Of a stretch of DNA of 64,000 bases, positions 54,556 to 62,304 are shown in pieces (within the stretch, counting starts at the first letter, position 1; each line of letters starts with the position of its first letter). Location: NCBI GenBank assembly GCA_902762435.1, contig CACWOH010000005.1, positions 1 through 64,000 of the forward strand. The letters are read 5' to 3'. The notes under the pieces are model-generated. The model searched no databases. It was not told the DNA's origin and worked only from the letters and a program-made list of their open reading frames with translations. The stretch is from an uncultured Bacteroidia bacterium (lineage in GTDB: Bacteria; Bacteroidota; Bacteroidia; Bacteroidales; UBA932). The position numbers were made by a program, and so were the translations under genes.

Positions 54556-57500
54556 ATGGCTGAACAGGACAACAACTTGACGCCTCAGAAAACGGCTGTA
54601 GCCCCTCAGAAAACAGCGACCGCTCCTCAAAAGACCGCTGTCTTTTCCCAAAAAACAGCGGTGTTTCCCCAAAAGACTGCGGCCGCTCCGCAGAAAACGG
54701 CTGCGGCACCGCAGTCGACTGCTGCAGCGCCGCATGTGCCCGGCATGGCCGCTACCTCCGGTGGCGGCACCTATGCTTCGGGAGAAACTGTAAAAGTCGG
54801 CGGCAACAGCTATACCGTAGAGAAACTGATGGGCAGCGGGTCGGAAGGCGACATTTATATCGTTTCCGCTCACAAGCGGAAATATGCGCTCAAGTTGTGT
54901 CACCCCGGGTTCCATACCAATGTCAAGGTCATGCCCGCCATGCAGAAGTTGAACGGGCAGGGCTACATCTCCGATATCGTGGATTACGGCGATGATTTTG
55001 AACTTCTGGAATACATCCCTGGCGGCAATGCCGCGTCAGCGGGGTTGAAGGGAAATGCCGAAGCCATCCTGATCATTGCGGCCAAGACCGCCATGTCCTT
55101 GTCCATGATCCATCAGGCCGGCGTCCTCCATAAGGATGTGAAACCGGCCAATATCCTTATCAAGGACAGCCAGATTTGGGACTGCGTCCTGTGTGATTTC
55201 GGCATCGCCGATAAGATCGATGTGGACGGCAGTTGTGTGACCAAGCAGTTCCGAACCCCTATTTATGCGGCCCCGGAAGTCTATACGACGACCGTCACGC
55301 TCCCGGATGGCAACTATACGGAGTTGACCTCCAAGGCGGATTTCTTCTCGCTGGGCATGACCATCCTGTCCTTGTGGATGGGTGAGGAAGTGTTCGAGGC
55401 AAACGAGCCGGCCATGGCGATTGACAAGGTGAAAGGGCGGATTGCCGTCCCGGCGGACATGCCGGATCCGCTTGCCAGGATCTGCCGGGGCCTGCTCATC
55501 AAGAACCCCGCCAAGCGCTGGGACTACGATGAGATCCTGCGAACCGTTAAGGGCGAGGACGTCCCGGTGGAAGAAGATGAGATCATCGAGGACCTCGGCA
55601 TTACCTTCAATGCCTCCCAGCATCTGATGGCCAATACGCCGGAGGAACTGGCTCAATGTATGGTCGAGGATCAGGACCTGGCCGTCAAGTACCTCTATCG
55701 CGGTCAGGTCGAGAAGTGGCTCAAACCCTATCCGGAACTGGCCCTCGAGATCCAGGATATTGTGGAAACACGTTATCCTCAGGATCAGCAGATGGGCCTG
55801 TATGCAGCCGTCTATCTGTTGGATCCGACCTGGCCGCTCCAGCTGGTCGGCATCAATCGCGAAACAGGGGAGGGGGAGGAGCTTTCTGCCGTTACGATTA
55901 AGGATATCAGCAATTTCTGTCATCGTGCCATTCCGGATTCAGTTACGGCCAGTATGTTGTCTTCCGATGTTTTCGTGGAGTGGGTTCGTGCCCGCAACAA
56001 GACGCTGGCTGCGTCTTTGCCGGCCGAGAACGGGCAGACATCCTGCTATATGCTGCGTGTGCAGACGATTGATCCGCTCTCGGATATCAATCTGCGCAAC
56101 GACTCCGACGACCCCGACTACGCGATGACCCAGGAAGGGATCGGGCGTTTCCTGAACAAGGTGTACACCATTTTCTGGTCCCACTGCGAAGGCGATCCAT
56201 CCAAGATCGACGAGGTGTGGAATCGCCCGGAACACGCTCCGATGAACCGTATGATTCCCACAGCGGTCGTAGCGAACACCGCTGCCTGCTTCTTTATGCC
56301 GGATGAGTACCACTACCTGACGGATTTTATGGCCACCAAGGGCCAGCGCTTCCAGCAGCAACGCTCCTGGGTCATGTACTGCACCGATTGGAACAGCGAC
56401 GATAATCGCCGGAAAGCCGGGCCGAAAGACGCGGACTTCCAAGCGCAGGCCAGCTGGATGAAGGTGATCAAGGGTTTCGGCGTCACGCCGGAATACGAAT
56501 TGGTGGATGTCGCCGAGAAGGTAACGACGCGGGATGAGCTCTTTTCCCACAAAAAGAAGGAGCTGGCCCATGAATTCTACCATCGGGGCCTGGCCGGCTG
56601 GCTCGCCGTGCAGCATCAGGAGAATCCCGATGCGGACCTTTCGGAAGAGTACGCCTACGAAGATCTGCTCCTGGATTATTTGGATGACATTGAGGAAATC
56701 GACGACAAGGCAATGCCCGTGGAGCGCTTCTACAAGGCACAGGGCGAAGCGGACGATATTCTTTCCTCTGGCAAGGCCCGCATTCGCGGCCTCAGCGTCC
56801 GAAGTATGTTGCAGCATGTGTTAACCATCGTCTTTGCGATCCTGCCCGCCATCGTTCTGCTGGGCATGCTGATCTTCTCCATTATTGACAACCCGGTCTT
56901 GGACACCTCCGGCATGCGGCTGGAACGCTTCTTCTGGCCGGTCGGCCTGATTGTGGCCGCCATCCTGTTCTTCGCTTTTGACAGCGAAGGATGCCTGATT
57001 CCATTAATCGGCGGAGCCATCGGTGCGGTCCTCGTCTTCCTGCTGGTCAAGTTCCTGGGTGCTTATATCCTGTATCTCTACGCTTTGATCGTGCTGGGCG
57101 CCCTGGTCTTCTTCAGCATCAAGACCATCTTTTTCCACAGCCAGTTCGCCCGGGACGCCCGGCGCTTCAACAAGCCGGGATTCGAAGAAAGGGTCCTGGA
57201 GCCGCTTTACTACGCCTTCAGTGACGAGACGAGATTCGACTCCTCCCTCAATGGTACGTTCGACGAATTCAAGATGGGCGCCTGGAAGAGCGATCTGAAG
57301 ACGCGTCGCATCCACATGCTGATTTTCATCGGCGTCACCTGGGCGCTGGTTGCTTTCAGCCTGCTAATCCCCAAGAGCGAGCGCTTTGAGCGCTTCTCCG
57401 TTCCGTTCATCGAAAAGATCCTGCCGGCCCGGCAGGCGCCTGTCCAGCCGGACTTGCTGGAATTCGAAAGCCTGGAGCCCGGCAGCAGGGGAGAAGATGT

Positions 57501-57711
57501 CCTGGCGCTGCAGCGCTATCTCAAGGAGACCGGCTATCTGCGGGGGGCCGTGGACGGCGATTATGGCCGCGGAACGCAGGCGGCGGTGTCCGCGTTCCAG
57601 AAAGCCAATGGCCTGGAGGCGACGGGGCATGCTGACAAGGAAACGATACAAACCATCAACCGGCTGGCCGCCGAGGCTGCCCGGGAGGCTGAACAACAAA
57701 ACAAGGAATAG
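54556..57711 (+). CDS. Membrane Ser/Thr protein kinase with PQKTA repeats and peptidoglycan-binding domain
   Basis: A 1051-residue protein. Residues 10-58 are seven heptads of PQKTAxx. The kinase domain (about 86-345) is complete: glycine loop G93-S-G-S-E-G98, K113, catalytic D194 in HKDVKPANIL, N199 and DFG 214-216. A ~400-residue middle follows, with two similar segments ending in WL (about 375 and 670). There are five predicted membrane helices (about 756-778, 792-808, 814-832, 835-855, 922-940), then a peptidoglycan-binding type 1 domain (about 972-1040, LQRYLKETGYL...FQKANGLEATG). An odd helix number places the kinase inside and the wall-binding domain in the periplasm. It probably signals envelope state to the downstream FHA, AAA+ and STAND proteins. 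Confidence 0.9.
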   Translation: MAEQDNNLTPQKTAVAPQKTATAPQKTAVFSQKTAVFPQKTAAAPQKTAAAPQSTAAAPHVPGMAATSGGGTYASGETVKVGGNSYTVEKLMGSGSEGDIYIVSAHKRKYALKLCHPGFHTNVKVMPAMQKLNGQGYISDIVDYGDDFELLEYIPGGNAASAGLKGNAEAILIIAAKTAMSLSMIHQAGVLHKDVKPANILIKDSQIWDCVLCDFGIADKIDVDGSCVTKQFRTPIYAAPEVYTTTVTLPDGNYTELTSKADFFSLGMTILSLWMGEEVFEANEPAMAIDKVKGRIAVPADMPDPLARICRGLLIKNPAKRWDYDEILRTVKGEDVPVEEDEIIEDLGITFNASQHLMANTPEELAQCMVEDQDLAVKYLYRGQVEKWLKPYPELALEIQDIVETRYPQDQQMGLYAAVYLLDPTWPLQLVGINRETGEGEELSAVTIKDISNFCHRAIPDSVTASMLSSDVFVEWVRARNKTLAASLPAENGQTSCYMLRVQTIDPLSDINLRNDSDDPDYAMTQEGIGRFLNKVYTIFWSHCEGDPSKIDEVWNRPEHAPMNRMIPTAVVANTAACFFMPDEYHYLTDFMATKGQRFQQQRSWVMYCTDWNSDDNRRKAGPKDADFQAQASWMKVIKGFGVTPEYELVDVAEKVTTRDELFSHKKKELAHEFYHRGLAGWLAVQHQENPDADLSEEYAYEDLLLDYLDDIEEIDDKAMPVERFYKAQGEADDILSSGKARIRGLSVRSMLQHVLTIVFAILPAIVLLGMLIFSIIDNPVLDTSGMRLERFFWPVGLIVAAILFFAFDSEGCLIPLIGGAIGAVLVFLLVKFLGAYILYLYALIVLGALVFFSIKTIFFHSQFARDARRFNKPGFEERVLEPLYYAFSDETRFDSSLNGTFDEFKMGAWKSDLKTRRIHMLIFIGVTWALVAFSLLIPKSERFERFSVPFIEKILPARQAPVQPDLLEFESLEPGSRGEDVLALQRYLKETGYLRGAVDGDYGRGTQAAVSAFQKANGLEATGHADKETIQTINRLAAEAAREAEQQNKE
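54583..54729 (+). repeat. Seven 21-bp repeats encoding PQKTA heptads
   Basis: Seven in-frame 21-bp units. Six encode QKTA and the last QSTA. Synonymous codons differ between units, so the array is old enough to have drifted while keeping the amino-acid pattern, which suggests selection on the peptide. Confidence 0.85.
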
Positions 57712-57713
57712 TC

Positions 57714-60700
57714 ATGGTCTGTAAACAATGCGGGAAAGATAACCGTCCGGAAGCGAAATACTGTCGCTTCTGCGGCGAGCGGTTGGAGGTAAAAGCGTCC
57801 TCCCAGAAGGGCCTGATCGGCAAGGACAACATCGTCCCTTTGCTGGAGGAACTCGACCGGAAACTCATCGTGGCCCAGCGCTTTGCCAGCAATGGCACGA
57901 AGATCGGCATGGACTGCCTCGTCCTGGGAGACAGTGGAACCGGCAAGACTTTCGTCGCGGACATCATCACCCGCAAGATGATGGATGCCGGAATCGTGAA
58001 GGTGCCGCCGAAGAAGGTTGACGCCGCTGACTGGGGCGATTTCTGCAAGGAGTTTGACAAGAATGTCGCGGCGCTCAAGGATGGTATCCTGCTGATTACC
58101 AACGCACAGAAGCTCCTGCCTACGGACAAGGCTTCGAATGTAAATCAGTTGGACAAGCTCTTCACGCGCATGCGTGGAACGGAAGGCGCTCCAATAGTGG
58201 TCCTGTGCGGCCTGCTGAACGAGATGAGCAGATTCCTGGAGAATAACAAGGATGTTGCTCGCCTTTTCGAGCTGGAGTTCAACCTGACGGCCTTCTGCAC
58301 GCCGGAGCTGACGGAGCTCACTTTGTCTATCCTTAAGGAAACATATAAATTGGACGCCTCGGAGGGGCTTCCTGACATCCTTGCGAGCCATTTCCAGTGG
58401 TTTATGCGTCAGCCGGATCTGAGTCATCTCAACGGCCACCTGGCCGAGAAGGTCGCGGAGAACCTCTCCGTCAAGGCGGCCCTGCGCGGCAGGAATACCG
58501 TGACGGAAGAAGATGTCCCTGCCGGTGAGCGTTTTACGCCCAAGTCAGAAGAGGAAATCCTGGCTGAACTGAACAACTACATCGGTCTGCAAAGCGTCAA
58601 GGATAAGATTCTCGAAATTGTCCGGAATGTGAAGACCCGCAAGAAAAATGGTGTGAAGGCCAATAGCCTGCTCACGGACCACTATCTCTTCACCGGCAAT
58701 CCGGGGACCGGCAAGACCACTTTCGCCCGCAAGTTCGGCGAAGTGCTCGGCACGATCGGCGCCCTGCCCACGGGACAGTTCGTGGAAGTGTCCGCCAAGG
58801 ATTTCATCGGGCAGGTGGTCGGGGACACGGAGGCGAACGTGAAGCGTTATGTCAACAAGGCCATCGGCGGCGTGCTTTTCATCGATGAGGCCTATGCACT
58901 CACCCAGGGTACCTCGGCCGGCGACGGCGGCAGTTTCGGCATGGACGCCATCAATACGCTGCTTACCCTGCTGGAAAACCGGCGTGGCGAATTCGTTTGC
59001 ATCATGGCGGGTTATACCAAGGAGATGAACGAGTTCGTGCGCAAGAATCCCGGCATCCCGTCCCGCTGCAACGTGACCATCGAATTCCCGGACTACAACG
59101 CTCGCGAGCTGGAGCAGGTCTTCCGTATGCAGCTCCTCCGAAACGATGAGAAAGTGGAATATACCTTGGACGCTACGGCGGAAGAGATGCTCCCCAAGGT
59201 CTTCGACCGCATGTATGCCAGACGCATTGACACCTTCGGTAACGCCCGCGCGGTGCGAAACCTGTTCTCTGAGGCCGTAGGACGCCACAATGCCCGCGGC
59301 TGCGGAGACAATATTCTCAGCTATTCCGATATCGTGGGCGAGGAAATGACCGGCGAGATCTCCGTTGAGGACATCATGAAGGAGCTGGACGGCCTGGTGG
59401 GTATGAAGTCCGTCAAGGACGCGATCCGCCGCATCGCCAACGAAATGGCCGTCCAGAAACGACTCATTGAGCTGGGCGAAAGCGCAGAGGGCCTCACCAA
59501 GTTCAATTTCGTGCTGACCGGCAATCCCGGCACCGGCAAGACCACGGTGGCTCGCCTGCTGGGCAAGATCTTTAAGGCGATGGGGATTCTCTCTACCGAC
59601 CGGGTCACTGAAAAGACCCCCAAGTCCATCCTCTCCCAGTACCAGAACCAGAGTGCGCAGAACATGAACGACGCCATCACGGAAGCCATGGGCGGCGTGC
59701 TCTTCCTGGATGAAGCCTACGACATCGATCCGAAGGATGCTGCCGGCCAGAGTGTCAGCAGGGAGGGCAATGAAGCCATCCAGGCCTTGCTGACCCGCAT
59801 GGAGAACGAGGCTGGCAAGTTTGTTGTGGTTTGCGCCGGTTACCCCAAGGAGATGGAAGACTTCATGAATTCCAACCCCGGCCTGCGAAGCCGTTTCTCG
59901 CATTTCATCCACATTGACGACTACTCGGCCGACGAACTGCTGGAAATCTTCGAGCGCGCCGCCAAGGGCAAGAGTTACAACTTTACGCTTGCCAACGATG
60001 AAGTGCGCGCACGCGTGCTCCGCATGTTCCAGAACATGGTGGCCATGAAGGACGCGAAATTCGGCAATGCCCGGGAGGCCATGAAAAAGCTGGCGGAGAC
60101 CAAAACGAATATCTACAACCGTATCAAGGCGCTCCCGCAGGACCAGTGGACGCCGGAGAACATCCATTCGGTGTTCCTGGAGGATGTCCCTTACGAGGAG
60201 CCCAAGAAGATCTCCGTGGACGAGTGCCTGGAGGAACTCAACAAACTTATCGGCCTGGAGGGCGTGAAGTCCTCGCTCACCAAGCTGGCGCACACCATCA
60301 ACAACGAGATCGAGAGCGCCCGGCTGGAGAACCGCCGTCCGGAGATCCCGCTGGGACATTATCTGTTCCTAGGCAATCCCGGCACCGGCAAAACCACGGT
60401 GGCGCGTCTGATGGGCAAGATCCTGTATTCCATGGGCGCCCTGCCGAGCCCTTATGTCAAGGAAGTGGGGAAGGCCGACCTGGTCGGCCGTTTCGTCGGC
60501 GACACGGAGGCAATCACTTCGCATGTGATCGACTCGGCCATGGGCGGCATTCTGTTCATCGACGAGGCCTACCAACTGATGACCGACCAGTTCGGGCAGG
60601 CGGCGCTGGAGACGCTCCTGACCCGCTTGGAGAACGACCGGGGCAAGTTCGTCTGCATCGCCGCGGGCTATTCTCACGAGATGCAGGCCTTCATCAACGG

Positions 60701-61016
60701 CAACAGCGGTATTCCGTCGCGCTTCCCTCAGCGGAACTGGATCACCTTCGAAGATTACGATCCGGAAGAGCTCTTCCAGATTTTCATGATCTATGCCTGC
60801 AAGGGCGGATACACCCTCGATCCGATGGCGGAAACCGCCGTGCAGGCCAAATTCACGATGATGTACAAGGACCGCGGACGGACTTTCGGCAACGGACGCG
60901 AAGCCCGCAACCTCTTCGACGAGGTCAAGAGCAATCTGGCGGCCCGTTTGGCCGACGATGGGCAGACGCATACCCCGGAAGAACGTAAAACCATAATGAT
61001 GGAGGACGTGATATGA
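57714..61016 (+). CDS. Zinc-ribbon protein with four CbxX/SpoVK-type AAA+ modules
   Basis: An 1100-residue protein. A zinc ribbon uses C3, C6, C17 and C20. AAA module 1 (about 40-255) has a Walker A (GDSGTGKT, 72-79), but its Walker B strand ends in ITN (128-130) instead of DE. Modules 2, 3 and 4 are CbxX/CfqX-like, with GNPGTGKTT at 328, 603 and 887 and Walker B acids D391-E392, D666-E667 and D950-E951. Such ATPases remodel protein complexes, as Rubisco activase CbbX and ESX EccA do. Modules 2-4 look active, module 1 probably only binds nucleotide. It starts 2 nt after the kinase stop and overlaps the FHA gene by 4 nt. Confidence 0.9.
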   Translation: MVCKQCGKDNRPEAKYCRFCGERLEVKASSQKGLIGKDNIVPLLEELDRKLIVAQRFASNGTKIGMDCLVLGDSGTGKTFVADIITRKMMDAGIVKVPPKKVDAADWGDFCKEFDKNVAALKDGILLITNAQKLLPTDKASNVNQLDKLFTRMRGTEGAPIVVLCGLLNEMSRFLENNKDVARLFELEFNLTAFCTPELTELTLSILKETYKLDASEGLPDILASHFQWFMRQPDLSHLNGHLAEKVAENLSVKAALRGRNTVTEEDVPAGERFTPKSEEEILAELNNYIGLQSVKDKILEIVRNVKTRKKNGVKANSLLTDHYLFTGNPGTGKTTFARKFGEVLGTIGALPTGQFVEVSAKDFIGQVVGDTEANVKRYVNKAIGGVLFIDEAYALTQGTSAGDGGSFGMDAINTLLTLLENRRGEFVCIMAGYTKEMNEFVRKNPGIPSRCNVTIEFPDYNARELEQVFRMQLLRNDEKVEYTLDATAEEMLPKVFDRMYARRIDTFGNARAVRNLFSEAVGRHNARGCGDNILSYSDIVGEEMTGEISVEDIMKELDGLVGMKSVKDAIRRIANEMAVQKRLIELGESAEGLTKFNFVLTGNPGTGKTTVARLLGKIFKAMGILSTDRVTEKTPKSILSQYQNQSAQNMNDAITEAMGGVLFLDEAYDIDPKDAAGQSVSREGNEAIQALLTRMENEAGKFVVVCAGYPKEMEDFMNSNPGLRSRFSHFIHIDDYSADELLEIFERAAKGKSYNFTLANDEVRARVLRMFQNMVAMKDAKFGNAREAMKKLAETKTNIYNRIKALPQDQWTPENIHSVFLEDVPYEEPKKISVDECLEELNKLIGLEGVKSSLTKLAHTINNEIESARLENRRPEIPLGHYLFLGNPGTGKTTVARLMGKILYSMGALPSPYVKEVGKADLVGRFVGDTEAITSHVIDSAMGGILFIDEAYQLMTDQFGQAALETLLTRLENDRGKFVCIAAGYSHEMQAFINGNSGIPSRFPQRNWITFEDYDPEELFQIFMIYACKGGYTLDPMAETAVQAKFTMMYKDRGRTFGNGREARNLFDEVKSNLAARLADDGQTHTPEERKTIMMEDVI

Positions 61017-61570
61017 TCCAGTGCCCCGAATGCAGAAGCATGATTCCCGACGACAGCGCCTTCTGCGACCAGTGCGGGAAAGAATTGAAATGGTGCCCGA
61101 CCTGCAAGCGGCCCAAGCGCGGCACGGAGTGTCCCGTCTGCGGCAGCGACTTGATTCCCGGGCGGAAATACCTGGCCGGGGGGGCCACCGTGGAGCAGAA
61201 GCCTGCTGCGGCGTCGTCCACCATCCAGGAGAAGCCGGCCCCGGAGACGCCCGCCGGCCCCAGGTCCCAGGCGACGGCGGTCCAGGCATCCGGCGGACCG
61301 ACCCGTCTGGTCGGGAACGGCTGGTCGCTCCTGCTCCAACCCGGCGGCTTCGGCCGGCGGGGCGGCATCTGGCCGGAACTGGCCAGCTGCCAGTATGTAT
61401 CCGGCAGCCACGGAGCAATCAGCCGCGGCTCGGATGGCTGGATCCTTGTCGACATCGGCTCTACCAACGGCACTTTCGTGAACGGTCAGCGCCTGGAATC
61501 CGGCCGAGGATTTCCTCTGAAGAAAGGAGACCGTGTCCGCATTGCAACCCTTGATTTCACTGTAGAATGA
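61013..61570 (+). CDS. Zinc-ribbon FHA-domain protein
   Basis: A 185-residue protein. Two zinc ribbons (C4/C7/C18/C21 and C28/C31/C40/C43), a Pro/Ala/Ser linker (about 60-95), then an FHA domain (about 98-185) with SGSHGAIS and the signature DIGSTNGTFVNGQRL. FHA domains bind phosphothreonine. Partners are likely the autophosphorylated kinase or the STAND protein. It overlaps the genes on both sides by 4 nt, so it is translated together with them. Confidence 0.9.
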   Translation: MIQCPECRSMIPDDSAFCDQCGKELKWCPTCKRPKRGTECPVCGSDLIPGRKYLAGGATVEQKPAAASSTIQEKPAPETPAGPRSQATAVQASGGPTRLVGNGWSLLLQPGGFGRRGGIWPELASCQYVSGSHGAISRGSDGWILVDIGSTNGTFVNGQRLESGRGFPLKKGDRVRIATLDFTVE

Positions 61571-62301
61571 AACTCGATATCCAGGCCATCTGCCACAAAG
61601 GTCTTGTGCGGGATAACAACGAGGATGCGCTGTCCGTCGGCGGCGTGATCCTGCGCGATGACGCCACCAACCTGGTGGTCACCATATCTCCCGAAGGCTT
61701 CTTCTACCTGCTGGTCGCCGATGGCATGGGCGGCCATGAGCACGGGGAAGTGGCCAGCCGCTTCGCCCTGGAGGAGATGGAAGAGCAACTGTCGCTGCAC
61801 CAGATCCAGCCGGACAGTTTCGAAGACGATGCACGCGAAGCGGCGCACTACATCGCCGTGAAGCTCAACCGTACCGCCGCCGATCAGGGCCAGGCGCTTC
61901 CGATGGGCTGCACGCTCACGGGCGTGGTCTGGCACTACGGCCGAACCTGGCTGCTGAACGCGGGCGACAGCCGGACCTACCGCTTCCGGGGCGGCATGCT
62001 CCGCCAGCTGACGACCGACGAAACGGAGCGCGGCTACACCGGTGATCCGACGGCGAGCAAACTGCTGCTGAATTGCTTGGGCGGTGGCACTGAAGGCCAC
62101 CTGGCCGTAAACTCCCTGGACGGGAAACTGCTCGAAGGAGACGTGCTGCTGGTCTGCTCCGACGGACTCTGCGACATGGTTCCGGACGAGACGATCGAAA
62201 CGGCGCTTGCGGACGGGGCCGGTGCGGAGGATCTTCTCCGGATGGCCTGCGATGCGGGCGGTGTCGACAACATCTCCATTATCTTGGCCAAGATTCTGTA
62301 A
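61567..62301 (+). CDS. PP2C-family Ser/Thr protein phosphatase
   Basis: A 244-residue PP2C. It has the metal and catalytic motifs GLVRDNNEDAL (N-terminal), VADGMGGHEHGEVAS (D51), LLNAGDSRTYRF, CSDGLCDMV and GGVDNIS. It should reverse phosphorylation by the kinase encoded two genes upstream. Its start overlaps the FHA gene stop (ATGA) and its stop is 3 nt from the next start. Confidence 0.93.
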   Translation: MKLDIQAICHKGLVRDNNEDALSVGGVILRDDATNLVVTISPEGFFYLLVADGMGGHEHGEVASRFALEEMEEQLSLHQIQPDSFEDDAREAAHYIAVKLNRTAADQGQALPMGCTLTGVVWHYGRTWLLNAGDSRTYRFRGGMLRQLTTDETERGYTGDPTASKLLLNCLGGGTEGHLAVNSLDGKLLEGDVLLVCSDGLCDMVPDETIETALADGAGAEDLLRMACDAGGVDNISIILAKIL

Positions 62302-62304
62302 ACG

